A DNA stretch of 36,193 nucleotides from an uncultured Roseiflexus sp. (GCA_937935075.1 CALGYB010000150.1:1-36193), one strand, 5' to 3'. Positions 1 through 8,217 are shown, counted from the first letter of the stretch. Notes: generated by a model from the sequence alone, not told the origin. A program made the numbers and translations.

Positions 1-83
1 CGGGTTCAGGCAAGGGGGTCTCTGCGCCTTTGCGCCTTTGTGTGAGTTAGAGAGATACGCGGTCTGGTGCGCCGTACAGCCGC
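1..83. other. Short flanking stretch with a GCGCCTTT tandem motif
   Basis: No gene is visible. Bases 22-41 hold two back-to-back copies of a TGCGCCTT-like unit. A very similar unit recurs at 14180-14198, so this looks like a small dispersed intergenic repeat downstream of the minus-strand PRPP synthetase gene. Confidence 0.4.
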
Positions 84-1067
84 TCACCGCGCCAGGCCGC
101 GCGGCGGAAAGATCGTATGCACCGAGACGCCGCTATGGATACGTTGAATGACCTCCGCCAGCAAGGGGGCGACCGTCAGGATGCGCAGGCCGGGCCACGC
201 TTTTTCCGCCGGCACCGGCAGCGTATCGGTGGTTACCAGTTCACGGATGGCGCTGGCGCGCAGGCGCTCCGCCCCATCGCCGCCGAGCACCGGATGCGCG
301 ACCGCCGCGTAGATCTCGCGCGCGCCGTGGCGTTCGAGCAGTTCGGCGGCGCTTACCAGCGAGCGTCCGGTGTTCACCTCATCATCTACCAGAATGCAGC
401 GTCGTCCGGTAACGTCGCCGATCAACGACATCGCCTCGATGCCATTCTCGCTCTCGATATCGGCGCACACCGGGTGACGTTTCTCGACGATGGCCAGCGG
501 TGCGCCGAGTTGCTCGGCAAAATTGCGCGCCCGCTTGGCAAACCCGATGTCCGACGACACCACCGTAACATCGTCCCACCCGCGATCGCGAAAGTAGCGC
601 ACCAGCAACGGCATGCTGCTCATCTCATCGACGGGGATGCTGAAGAACCCCTGAATCTGGCCGGCGTGCAGGTCGATCGTCACCACCTGTTGCGCGCCCG
701 CAACCTGGATCATATCGGCGAGGAGGCGCGCCGTGATCGGCACACGCGGCTGGTCGCGCTTGTCGGTGCGTCCATAGGCATAGAATGGCAACACTGCCGT
801 CACCCGCCCGGCAGAGGCGCGTTTGCAAGCGTCGAGCATAATCAGCAGTTCGAGAATGCGGTCGCTCAGCGGTGACGCCAGCGATTGAATGACAAAGACA
901 TCCTTTTCGCGCACGCTTTCATTCAGGCGCACAAAAATGTTCTCATTGGCGAAGCGGGTGATCGTTACATCGCCCAGGCGCACTCCCAAACGACCACAGA
1001 TGGCCTGCGCCAGCGCCGGGTTGCCATTGCCCGACAGTATGCGAAGTTCATCGAAGCGACTGCTCAT
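84..1067 (-). CDS. prs: Ribose-phosphate pyrophosphokinase (PRPP synthetase), divergent
   Basis: This 327-residue cytoplasmic enzyme should make PRPP from ribose 5-phosphate and ATP, feeding purine, pyrimidine, histidine and tryptophan synthesis. The length is close to the usual size of about 310-320 residues. Seen in order are the N-terminal LSGNGNPALA segment, the ASAGRVTAVLPFYAYGR region, DLHAGQIQGFF (normally DLHAEQIQGFF), a flexible-loop EKRHP, and the PRPP loop VDDEVNTGRS. The last two depart from the common DKRRP and VDDMIDTGGT forms, so this may be a paralogue or a divergent lineage version. The start is chosen because AGGAGGGG lies just upstream on the minus strand. The gene reads away from the aldo/keto reductase across a long repeat-bearing gap. 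Family assignment is firm; exact activity is less certain because of the altered loops. Confidence 0.9.
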   Translation of the reverse strand: MSSRFDELRILSGNGNPALAQAICGRLGVRLGDVTITRFANENIFVRLNESVREKDVFVIQSLASPLSDRILELLIMLDACKRASAGRVTAVLPFYAYGRTDKRDQPRVPITARLLADMIQVAGAQQVVTIDLHAGQIQGFFSIPVDEMSSMPLLVRYFRDRGWDDVTVVSSDIGFAKRARNFAEQLGAPLAIVEKRHPVCADIESENGIEAMSLIGDVTGRRCILVDDEVNTGRSLVSAAELLERHGAREIYAAVAHPVLGGDGAERLRASAIRELVTTDTLPVPAEKAWPGLRILTVAPLLAEVIQRIHSGVSVHTIFPPRGLAR

Positions 1068-1479
1068 ATCCCCTCCTGACGCACTTTTGTCTGATGTACG
1101 GTGACGATCATCTGGGCGCTCCTACGGCGTGAGGCCGGGCATGAATTATCGGACGACATCCTGGCGCTGTGGGCTGCCCTTGCTCAGGTCTGTCAAGCCC
1201 CGGTGGGGTTGCCACGCGCACAGGATGGGGCAGCGGCGCGGGAAGACGGCGTTATGTTGTCCACAATCGCGCTTTTCCCTGCCCTGGCGCCATACCCGAC
1301 GCGCCGACGAGACTCGAAGCGCACAGGTGTCGTTGTTGGGGATGCGTAGCGCCCGCTGCGCATTGCGACGCCAGCTGCTTTCATCCCTCCGCCCCCTGCT
1401 CCTCCGCCAGGAGAAGAAGAGGTTGGTAAGGCATCCTGATACCCCGAACAAATGATCTCCTCTTATGGATAGCCCCTCC

Positions 1480-1521
1480 GGGGCTTGCACTTGCGGTGAG
1501 CGCCGTCGAACTGCGTCCTCA
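1480..1521 (+). repeat. Dispersed repeat, copy related to 16926-16967
   Basis: About 42 bp of GGGCTT...CTTGCGGTGAGC...GGTCGAAC/GTCGAACT...GCGTCCTCA type. The core CTTGCGGTGAG and the ending GCGTCCTCA are shared exactly with the stretch at 16926-16967. Both copies lie in long gene-free gaps. Confidence 0.5.
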
Positions 1522-1534
1522 TGCCAGGTGGCGT

Positions 1535-1623
1535 TCAGTCAGACAAAATGTTCGAGCGTTCGTTGTGCAAGGCGCAACGGTCAACGCGCACCGGCAGGTG
1601 TGTCGTGGACGAATGACTGCGCC
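1535..1623 (+). repeat. Dispersed TCAGTCAGACAA element, copy A
   Basis: The stretch begins TCAGTCAGACAAAATG and contains CAAGGCGCAACGGTCAACGC. It aligns without gaps over 89 bp to 35675-35763 with most positions identical, and more loosely to the reverse complement of about 11990-12063. The family is intergenic and carries no ORF that I would defend. Confidence 0.65.
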
Positions 1624-1933
1624 TTGGCATCAGCATCTCCTCCGGGGCTTTCACTTGCTCAGCGAGGGCTTTCGCCCGCAGCAATACGGCGTTTCGTGAC
1701 AAGGCATGTCTGCGCTCCCACGACGCGCGATGCCATTGCAACGACATGATGTGCCGGGCGCCCACGGCAGGGCGCTTCTCCGGCGCGTTCCATTCCGCTT
1801 CCTTCGTGCCTGTCACCCGTGGCGACGGGCGTATTGTAGTCCAATCATCCGCCGAGAGCAACGTGGTACAATGGTGGCGTTCCACACACTGGTGCAGCGT
1901 GGCGAAGCGGCTGCGCTGCGAGAGGGGGATGTC

Positions 1934-2905
1934 ATGCAGTACGCACGTCTTGGTCGCACCGGTCTCCGTGTGAGTCGGCTCTGCCTGGGCACGATGAACT
2001 TCGGTCCGCTCACGAGTGAAGCCGACAGTTTCGCCATTATGGACCGGGCGCTGGAACTTGGGATCAATTTCTTCGACACGGCAAACGTCTATGGCTGGAA
2101 GACCGGCGAGGGGATCACCGAGCAGATCATCGGGCGCTGGTTTGCTCAGGGCGGCGGACGGCGCGAGAAGGTCGTGATCGCTACCAAGGTCTACGGCAAG
2201 ATGGGCGACTGGCCCAATGAGTCGCGGCTCTCGGCGCTGCATATCAGGCGCGCCTGCGAGGGCAGCCTGCGTCGCCTGCAAACCGACTATATTGACCTGT
2301 ACCAGATGCACCATGTTGATCGGGACACGCCGTGGGAGGAGATCTGGCAGGCGATGGAACAACTGGTGCGCGAGGGGAAGGTGTTGTATGTCGGCAGCAG
2401 TAACTTCGCCGGCTGGCATATTGTTCAGGCGAACGAAGAAGCGCGCCGCCGCAACTTTATGGGGCTGGTGTCGGAACAAAGCCTGTACAACCTGTCGGCG
2501 CGCATGATCGAACTCGAAGTCATTCCCGCCTGCCAGAGCTACGGCGTCGGCATTATTCCCTGGAGTCCGCTGGGCGGCGGGCTGCTCGGCGGGGTGTTGC
2601 AGAAGGCTGCCGAAGGACGGCGCGCCGATGCACGGATGCAGGAGCGTATCGAAAAATATCGCCCGCAGCTCGAAGCCTATGAGGGCTTTTGCCGCGAACT
2701 CGGCGAACAACCGGCTGATGTGGCGCTGGCGTGGCTGCTCCGGCAACCCGCCGTCACTGCTCCGATCATCGGTCCGCGCACCGTCGAACAGTTGAATGGC
2801 AGCCTGCGCGCGCTGGAGATCGCACTGGACGACGAGGCGCTGAAACGGCTCGACGCTATCTGGCCCGGTCCGGGCGGACCTGCGCCAGAGGCGTATGCAT
2901 GGTGA
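1934..2905 (+). CDS. Aldo/keto reductase
   Basis: This 323-residue NAD(P)H-dependent oxidoreductase of the aldo/keto reductase superfamily resembles bacterial AKRs of the YajO/AKR11 type; the substrate cannot be told. The TIM-barrel catalytic tetrad is visible: Asp48 in FFDTANVYG, Tyr53, Lys85 in VIATKVYG and His126 in DLYQMHH. The ATG at 1934 is preferred over an upstream in-frame ATG at 1706 because homology starts at MQYARLGRTGLRVS and AGAGGGGG sits just upstream. The reading frame before it has no family resemblance and crosses repeats. A TACAAT hexamer at 1867-1872 may be the -10. The next gene starts 21 bp downstream on the same strand, so the two are probably co-transcribed. Confidence 0.93.
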   Translation: MQYARLGRTGLRVSRLCLGTMNFGPLTSEADSFAIMDRALELGINFFDTANVYGWKTGEGITEQIIGRWFAQGGGRREKVVIATKVYGKMGDWPNESRLSALHIRRACEGSLRRLQTDYIDLYQMHHVDRDTPWEEIWQAMEQLVREGKVLYVGSSNFAGWHIVQANEEARRRNFMGLVSEQSLYNLSARMIELEVIPACQSYGVGIIPWSPLGGGLLGGVLQKAAEGRRADARMQERIEKYRPQLEAYEGFCRELGEQPADVALAWLLRQPAVTAPIIGPRTVEQLNGSLRALEIALDDEALKRLDAIWPGPGGPAPEAYAW

Positions 2906-2926
2906 CGACCCTTCAGGAGCAGCATT

Positions 2927-3742
2927 ATGAGCACCCGCTTCTCACGTCCTCGCCTGATCGACGAGACCGACCAGCGCTACCGCGCGCACGTCGAGCAGAT
3001 GAAACTGTTGCGCAGCAATCAACGCGCCATCCGCCCGCCGCGTGCGCGCGACCTGTTCGGCGGCGAGGCGGAAGCGGCGCTCCGCGACTGGCTGGCGCAG
3101 CAGGTCACGCTTTCGGAACGGCGTATCGTCGAATACCTGGAGCATCGCGGACGGCAGGCGGTCACCAAATACCGTGAACTCGACGCCGTGTGGCTGCCCG
3201 AACCCAAAACGATCCACGTCTTCGAGATCAAAGCCAGCATGAAGGCTGCCAGCCTGCGCCGCGCCATCCGTCAACTGCGCGATACGCAGACCATCCTGCG
3301 CATGCTGTTCCCTCGCGTCCATACCACGATCCTGCTGGTCGACACCGGCATTCCGCAGACGCCGGAAGAGGCGGCGGCGCAACTCGCCGAATGGATTGCC
3401 CGGCATCCAGAACGCCAACCACCGACCGAACCGCCGCCGACGCTCGCCGATGTCCTTGCGAGTCTGCCGCAGGTGCGCCTGTCGGACTCGCTCGCAGCAC
3501 TGCCGGATAACCCCGACCTGGTCGGGCTGATCCGGTTCTCGGTCGACGACATCATTGCGCTGGCAGGCGCCGAGCACCTGCACCTCGACTGGGACGAGGA
3601 CGACGAAGAGGAAGAGGAAGCGGACGCCGGGCCTGGCGAACCCGAACGGTACGTCTACTCCTCTGAGGCGGAAACCGACGAGGAAGACAACCCGCTGGCG
3701 GCGGCGTTGCGGAAGGCAATGCAGGATCGTGCGAAGGAATGA
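2927..3742 (+). CDS. Putative PD-(D/E)XK-fold protein with acidic C-terminus
   Basis: This 271-residue protein belongs to no named family I recognise. Residues 60-105 look like a restriction-endonuclease-like core: a helix with Glu69, then RELDAVW with Asp86, a turn, and VFEIKAS giving Glu100-x-Lys102. A following helix carries Gln116 (AIRQLRD). This is the D...ExK arrangement of PD-(D/E)XK nucleases. A Pro-rich stretch follows, and then a strongly acidic segment (about residues 220-258, DEDDEEEEEAD) with no transmembrane region. CAGGAG precedes the ATG. It lies 21 bp after the aldo/keto reductase and ends before a perfect hairpin. Nuclease activity is inferred from the motif only; the fold could equally be used in a non-catalytic DNA-binding or repair-associated protein. 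Confidence 0.8.
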   Translation: MSTRFSRPRLIDETDQRYRAHVEQMKLLRSNQRAIRPPRARDLFGGEAEAALRDWLAQQVTLSERRIVEYLEHRGRQAVTKYRELDAVWLPEPKTIHVFEIKASMKAASLRRAIRQLRDTQTILRMLFPRVHTTILLVDTGIPQTPEEAAAQLAEWIARHPERQPPTEPPPTLADVLASLPQVRLSDSLAALPDNPDLVGLIRFSVDDIIALAGAEHLHLDWDEDDEEEEEADAGPGEPERYVYSSEAETDEEDNPLAAALRKAMQDRAKE

Positions 3743-3762
3743 TGCGCAGAGACGTTGCAGTG

Positions 3763-3793
3763 GGTAAAGCCGTTGCAATGCAACGGCTTTACC
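3763..3793. terminator. Perfect 14-bp hairpin between convergent genes
   Basis: GGTAAAGCCGTTGC (3763-3776) is followed by loop AAT and its exact complement (3780-3793). It sits between the stop of the PD-(D/E)XK-like gene and the stop of the minus-strand EF-G-like gene. No long T tract follows on either strand, so a bidirectional terminator is inferred from structure and position. Confidence 0.6.
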
Positions 3794-3817
3794 GCTGGGG
3801 CGAGGGCATCATTGCGC

Positions 3818-5923
3818 CTAATGCCCGGAACTGTGCTCCTTCTTCTGCGCCTCGATCAGCGTCTGCATCAGGTGCGGCGGTACGTCCTCATAATGGTCGA
3901 ACGCCATCGAGAAACGCCCGCGCCCCTGGGTCAGCGACCGCAGGTCAGTCGCGTACCGCAGCACCTCAACCAGCGGCGCCTGCGCGGTGATCGTCGTGCG
4001 CCCGCCTTCCGCCGGCATCATGCCCAGTACGCGCCCACGGCGCGTGTTCATATCGCTGATGATGTCACCGGCATACTGTTCGGGCACGGTGATCTCGAGC
4101 TGGTAAATCGGCTCCATGATCGTCGGGTTTGCTTTTTGCGCTGCGATCTTGAACGCTTCATGCCCGGCGATCTGAAACGCGATGTCTTTGCTGTCTACCG
4201 GGTGCATCTTGCCGTCGAACAGTTCGACGCGCACATCGACCATCGGGTTGCCGGAGATGACCCCTTCAGCCATAGCCGCGCGCACCCCCTTCTCAACCGA
4301 CGGGATGAACGCCTTGTCGATCACGCCGCCGACAATCGAGTTGACAAATTCGAGCGGGTCGGTGCGGGTCGGATCGGGCGGAAGCGGCTCGATGCGAATC
4401 GTCACATCGGCGAACTGCCCGGCGCCGCCGGTCTGCTTCTTGTGGCGGTACTGCGCTTCGGCTTTGCCGCGGATCGTCTCGCGGTAGGGCACGCGCGGCA
4501 GGTCGAGTTCGACATCCACGCCAAACTTGCGTTTCATGCGCTCGACGATAATTTGCAGGTGCGACTCCCCCTGCCCGGAGAGCAGACTCTCGCCCGTCAT
4601 CGGGTCGCGTGAGACGTGCAGGCTCGGGTCTTCCTCGACGACGTTGTGCAGCGCATTGCCGAGTTTATCGAGATCGGCGCGCGTTTTGGGCTTGACCGTC
4701 GCCGTAAAAGCCGGCGCCGGAAACGCGATTGGCGCCAGTTGCAACGGCCGGTCGCGTGAGCAGAGAGTATCGTTGGTGCTGACATCGCCAAGTTTGGCAG
4801 CCACGCCGATGTCGCCAGGACCGATCAGTGCAACGGCGGTTTGCTCTTTGCCGCGCACCGCGTAGAGTTGCCCGATCCGCTCTTCTTTCCCCGTCCGCGG
4901 GTTGAAGACAGTCGAGTTGGCGCTCAATTCGCCGCTGAACACGCGAATGTACGACATCTTGCCGTAAGGATCGACGATGGTCTTGAACACCAGCGCACTG
5001 AGCGGTTCGGACGAAGCCGGCTTCAGGGTGACATCCTTGCCGGAGATGAGATCGCGCGCCGGCACGGGCTTGCGCGCCGCCGAGGGAATGCTGTCGAGAA
5101 TACCGTTGAGCAACTGCGCCATTCCCGCCACCTGCAACGCCGAACCGCAGAAGACCGGGACGATCGAGCCGTTGGCGATCCCGGCGCGCAGACCCGCATT
5201 CAGTTCTTCCTGCGTGAGCGCATCGGCGCCGCCTTCGAGGTATTTCTCGATCAGGTCATCGTTCGTGGCAGCGATCCGATCGACCAGTTTTTCGCGCCAT
5301 TCCTGTTCCAGGCTGATCATATCCGGCGGAATATCCGCCTCGACGAAACCGCCGTCGTGTTTTTCGGAGATCATCCAGGCGCGCTGCCGACGCAAGGAGA
5401 TGATGCCGGCAAACTCGCGCTGCTCGCCAATCGGCAGTTGCATCGGCACCACCGCCTCATCGAGGATCTGCCGCGCCTGTTCGATGCAGCGGAAGAAATT
5501 GGCGTTGTCGCGGTCGAGTTTGTTGATGAACAGCAGGATCGGCACGCGCGCCTTGCGCGCCATTTCCCATACCAGCTCCGTGCCGACCTCAACGCCGCCG
5601 GCGGCGTCGAGCACGATGATCGCGCCGTCGATCACGCGCATCGCGGCGGCCATTTCGCCGATCAGATCGGCGTAGCCGGGAACGTCGATCAGATTGATCT
5701 TGTTATCGTGCCATTCGACCGGCGCAACCGCCAGGTTGATCGACATACGGCGTCGCTGCTCTTCCGGGTCGTAATCCGAAACGGTGTTCCCATCTTCGAC
5801 GCGACCCGCGCGGGAAATCGCCCTGGCGGTGAGCAGCAACGCCTCGGTCAGCGTCGTTTTCCCGCAACCGCCATGGCCGAAGAGACCGATCGTGTGGATG
5901 AGGTCCGGTCCATATGCTCGCAT
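3818..5923 (-). CDS. Elongation factor G-like translational GTPase (EF-G paralogue)
   Basis: This 701-residue protein has full EF-G architecture. The GTPase domain has P-loop GHGGCGKT (residues 16-23), switch II DVPGY (80-84) and NKLD (134-137), followed by domain II, the III/IV region with SGQGESHLQIIVERM, and the C-terminal domain V with the GRVLGM motif. Canonical EF-G has DTPGH. Here the GTPase-stimulating His is replaced by Tyr84, as in the EF-G-like/FusA2 subgroup, so I would not call it the housekeeping fusA. No rpsL, rpsG or tuf lies nearby, which fits a paralogue. GAGGAGG lies just upstream of the ATG. A good promoter (TTGACC/TATAAT) lies about 140 bp upstream. A role in ribosome function under special conditions is possible but unproven. 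Confidence 0.9.
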   Translation of the reverse strand: MRAYGPDLIHTIGLFGHGGCGKTTLTEALLLTARAISRAGRVEDGNTVSDYDPEEQRRRMSINLAVAPVEWHDNKINLIDVPGYADLIGEMAAAMRVIDGAIIVLDAAGGVEVGTELVWEMARKARVPILLFINKLDRDNANFFRCIEQARQILDEAVVPMQLPIGEQREFAGIISLRRQRAWMISEKHDGGFVEADIPPDMISLEQEWREKLVDRIAATNDDLIEKYLEGGADALTQEELNAGLRAGIANGSIVPVFCGSALQVAGMAQLLNGILDSIPSAARKPVPARDLISGKDVTLKPASSEPLSALVFKTIVDPYGKMSYIRVFSGELSANSTVFNPRTGKEERIGQLYAVRGKEQTAVALIGPGDIGVAAKLGDVSTNDTLCSRDRPLQLAPIAFPAPAFTATVKPKTRADLDKLGNALHNVVEEDPSLHVSRDPMTGESLLSGQGESHLQIIVERMKRKFGVDVELDLPRVPYRETIRGKAEAQYRHKKQTGGAGQFADVTIRIEPLPPDPTRTDPLEFVNSIVGGVIDKAFIPSVEKGVRAAMAEGVISGNPMVDVRVELFDGKMHPVDSKDIAFQIAGHEAFKIAAQKANPTIMEPIYQLEITVPEQYAGDIISDMNTRRGRVLGMMPAEGGRTTITAQAPLVEVLRYATDLRSLTQGRGRFSMAFDHYEDVPPHLMQTLIEAQKKEHSSGH

Positions 5924-6059
5924 AATGTCCTCCTCGACAGTCGTTGGACAGGAAGAGCGCCTGCTTGTGAGCAGAACGCATCAGATACTCGTGGGGCAGA
6001 CGTGTTGCACGTTGAGGGTGACCCGCCTTTCCAGCAGAACGGTAGAAGGTTAAGTGGCA

Positions 6060-6087
6060 ATTATACGCATTTTCACGGGCGGGTCAA
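6060..6087 (-). promoter_or_regulatory. Promoter for the EF-G-like gene
   Basis: Read on the minus strand: -35 TTGACC (6087-6082), 16-bp spacer, -10 TATAAT (6065-6060). This is a near-consensus sigma-70-type promoter. Initiation near 6053 would give a leader of about 130 nt before the ATG at 5923. The -35 element lies right next to the folC stop codon. Confidence 0.65.
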
Positions 6088-6092
6088 CCGCT

Positions 6093-7457
6093 TCAATCTT
6101 TCTCTTCCGCCAGTCCCAACGCCTCGCGCGCGGCAGCGACGATGAACAGCGACCCGGTGACGCAGACCAGATCGTCAGGTGTGGCAAGGGATCGGGCGCG
6201 CGCCAGCGCCTCCGCCGGATCGAGCACAATGTCGATTGGCGTGTCGCTGCGCAGCAGCGGCGCAAACTGCTGGCGCAGATCGTGAAGCGCCACCAGCGCG
6301 CGCGGGTGGCGTGAGGCGGTCAGCACCAGCGCATCGACCGCCGGCGCCAGCGCCGGCAGCATGCGCGCCAGGTCCTTGTCGCGCGACGCGCCAAACACCA
6401 CGACGCGCTTCCTGCCGGGAAACATGCGGTTGAGCGATACGACGAGCTGGTGGATCGACTCGCCGTTGTGTGCGCCATCGAGCACAACCGGCGGCGCGCC
6501 GTCGATGATCTCCATCCGTCCGGGCCAGCGCGTCCCCGCTAGACCTGCCGCAATCGCCGCGTCGCTGATCGGCGACCCCATATCACGCAGGAGCAGCGCC
6601 GCAGCGGTCGCCAGGCGCGCATTCACGATCTGGAAGGTCCCGGCAAGCGATGGCGTGAGGTCGCGCTGGAACCGCTGCTGCGGTTCGACTTCCAGATAGT
6701 GCTCAACCGGAATGCGCCATGCGCCGGGCTGAAACGGCTCATCCGGAACAGCAAGCTCTGGCGTTGCCTCACGCACCACGTAGAGCGGCGCGCCGATCTC
6801 TGCGGCGCAGCGGACGAGCGCGCCAAGCGCCTCTGGATGCTGCGCCGCACTGATCACGGGCACGCCCGGTTTCATGATGCCGGCCTTTTCCCAGGCGATC
6901 TGAACCAGCGTATCGCCAAGCAGATCCATGTGATCGTAACTGATCGGGGTCATGACGTTGAGGATCGGCGTGACAACTGCTGCGCTGTCGAAGCGACCGC
7001 CGACACCGACTTCGAGGATCGCCAGATCAACGTTGCGCTCGGCGAAGTAGCGCAGCGCCAGGGCAAAGCCAATTGCGAACGTCACCGGTGCGCCGATTGG
7101 TCCGCTCGCCATCGCTTCGACAATGGGCTGGATCGACTCGACCGCCTGCACCAGTTCATGGCGGGCGATCGGCTGGCGGTTCACCTGAATGCGCTCGCGG
7201 TAGGTGTGCAGGTGCGGTGATGTCCATAGACCGGTGCGCAACCCGGCAGCCCGCGCCATCGCTTCCAGCAACGCCGCTGTCGAACCTTTGCCCTTCGTGC
7301 CGGCGACGATCACCGACGGCATCGCGTGCTGCGGATTGCCGAGCGCAGCGAGAAGGGCGCGGGTGCGCACCAGATTGAGCATTGGCGGCGGTCGCTGCGT
7401 TCCCTGCTGCCCGCCAATGAATGAGTAGAGATAGTCGAGCGCCTGCTGATAGTCCAT
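6093..7457 (-). CDS. folC: Folylpolyglutamate synthase / dihydrofolate synthase
   Basis: This 454-residue cytoplasmic ligase adds glutamate to folates and, in bifunctional forms, couples dihydropteroate to glutamate. It belongs to the Mur ligase superfamily. Visible are the P-loop AGTKGKGST (52-60), the LWTSPHLHTYRERI signature, EVGVGGRFDSAA, the DHMDLLGDT region and the C-terminal VLDGAHN motif followed by FGASRDKD. The size matches FolC at about 420-460 residues. The ATG at 7457 is preferred to an upstream in-frame ATG at 7532 because homology starts at MDYQQALDYL and the upstream part overlaps the promoter. The gene diverges from the MNT/HEPN operon across 120 bp and has its own promoter there. 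Confidence 0.93.
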   Translation of the reverse strand: MDYQQALDYLYSFIGGQQGTQRPPPMLNLVRTRALLAALGNPQHAMPSVIVAGTKGKGSTAALLEAMARAAGLRTGLWTSPHLHTYRERIQVNRQPIARHELVQAVESIQPIVEAMASGPIGAPVTFAIGFALALRYFAERNVDLAILEVGVGGRFDSAAVVTPILNVMTPISYDHMDLLGDTLVQIAWEKAGIMKPGVPVISAAQHPEALGALVRCAAEIGAPLYVVREATPELAVPDEPFQPGAWRIPVEHYLEVEPQQRFQRDLTPSLAGTFQIVNARLATAAALLLRDMGSPISDAAIAAGLAGTRWPGRMEIIDGAPPVVLDGAHNGESIHQLVVSLNRMFPGRKRVVVFGASRDKDLARMLPALAPAVDALVLTASRHPRALVALHDLRQQFAPLLRSDTPIDIVLDPAEALARARSLATPDDLVCVTGSLFIVAAAREALGLAEEKD

Positions 7458-7487
7458 ACATGCTCCGTCGCAACGATGCGGTCTGAC

Positions 7488-7516
7488 AGCATAGCGCAGC
7501 GCGGGTGCAGCGTCAA
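7488..7516 (-). promoter_or_regulatory. folC promoter
   Basis: On the minus strand: -35 TTGACG (7516-7511), 17-bp spacer, -10 TATGCT (7493-7488). The spacing is ideal and initiation would fall about 25 nt before the folC ATG. It abuts the promoter region of the divergent MNT/HEPN operon. Confidence 0.65.
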
Positions 7517-7534
7517 GCGTCGAAGCGGGCATGC

Positions 7535-7540
7535 TATAAT
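7535..7540 (+). promoter_or_regulatory. -10 box of the MNT/HEPN-led operon
   Basis: A perfect TATAAT lies 37 bp before the mntA-like ATG. No good -35 is seen at 16-18 bp spacing; the expected place overlaps the folC -35. The two divergent promoters may therefore compete or share a regulator binding site. Confidence 0.5.
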
Positions 7541-7577
7541 GACATCGCCACAGTCGAATGCGAACACGAGCAGCTTA

Positions 7578-7889
7578 ATGACAGTGCAAACCAGAGAGCA
7601 TATTTTAGACCTGTTGCACCAACATCGAAAGGAGTTGCGGCGTCTGGGGGTCAGACGCTGCGGTATTTTTGGTTCATTTGTAAGAAATACTCCGCACAAC
7701 GGGAGCGATGTCGATATTCTGGTCGAGTTTCAGCCTGGTCAGAAAACGTTCGATAATTTTATGCACCTCGCGTTCTTTCTCGAAGATCTTTTTGGGCGAA
7801 GGGTTGAATTGGTCACAACCGAATCACTCAGTCCCTATATCGGTCCCGCCATTTTGTCGGAGGTTGAGTATGCCTCCATCGACACGTGA
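7578..7889 (+). CDS. mntA: MNT-domain nucleotidyltransferase, MntA-like antitoxin
   Basis: This 103-residue minimal nucleotidyltransferase matches the antitoxin of MntA/HepT toxin-antitoxin pairs, in which MntA adenylylates a tyrosine of the HEPN toxin. It shows GS at residues 32-33 (IFGSFVRN) and the metal-binding pair Asp44 and Asp46 (GSDVDILVEF). The third acidic position is Glu77 (RRVELVT), where Asp is frequent. The ATG at 7578 is chosen because the domain begins at MTVQTREHIL and the upstream frame crosses the promoter. Its end overlaps the HEPN gene by 20 bp, indicating translational coupling. Function as antitoxin is inferred from the pairing. Confidence 0.85.
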   Translation: MTVQTREHILDLLHQHRKELRRLGVRRCGIFGSFVRNTPHNGSDVDILVEFQPGQKTFDNFMHLAFFLEDLFGRRVELVTTESLSPYIGPAILSEVEYASIDT

Positions 7890-8217
7890 GTATTTGCAGC
7901 ACATGCTTGAAGAGACGACATACCTGTTACAATCTTCCAGCGACATCGATAAAACGGCATTTTTGCAGAATGAAACCCTGAAACGGGCATTCGTCTGCAG
8001 CATTGAAGTAATTGGCGCAGCCGCCAAGCAGATGCCAGATACTGTTCGACAGCACTATCCGGCAATCGAGTGGCGTGCAATGGCCGGGATTCGTGATCGC
8101 CTGATTCACGGCTACTTTGGCGTCGATTACGATATTGTGTGGGATGTGGTTACGAGCAAAATACCAGCGCTTGACCAAACAGTACGGCAGATTCTGGCTC
8201 AGGAGGGCCTGCAATGA
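7870..8217 (+). CDS. hepT: HEPN-domain (DUF86) protein, HepT-like toxin
   Basis: This 115-residue all-helical HEPN protein of the DUF86/HepT family carries the catalytic RNase motif R-x4-H-x-Y intact: Arg75, His80 and Tyr82 in IRDRLIHGYF. In characterised pairs this motif cleaves RNA and the Tyr is the site modified by MntA. The start ATG at 7870 lies inside the upstream nucleotidyltransferase gene (20-bp overlap). The stop overlaps the start of the molybdopterin oxidoreductase as ATGA at 8214-8217. An intact motif argues for an active module rather than a relic. Cellular target is unknown. Confidence 0.88.
   Translation: MPPSTREYLQHMLEETTYLLQSSSDIDKTAFLQNETLKRAFVCSIEVIGAAAKQMPDTVRQHYPAIEWRAMAGIRDRLIHGYFGVDYDIVWDVVTSKIPALDQTVRQILAQEGLQ

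Larger units (their letters stand above)
1068..1933. other. 866-bp gene-free region with dispersed repeats
   Basis: This lies between the divergent PRPP synthetase and aldo/keto reductase genes. I see no convincing gene. It holds two dispersed repeats (1480-1521 and 1535-1623), each with a relative elsewhere in the window. It also has a TACAAT -10-like hexamer at 1867-1872 (within CGTGGTACAAT, the same 11 bases found before mutL) without a good -35 partner. Short open frames here lack ribosome sites and family resemblance, so they were not called. Confidence 0.6.

Noticed and set aside
1101-1349. Small + strand gene in the gap after prs
   Set aside because: GTG start without ribosome site, no family resemblance, composition typical of chance frames in GC-rich DNA.
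1535-2746. Long minus-strand frame opposite the aldo/keto reductase
   Set aside because: Antisense shadow of a clearly conserved gene, and it runs through a dispersed repeat.
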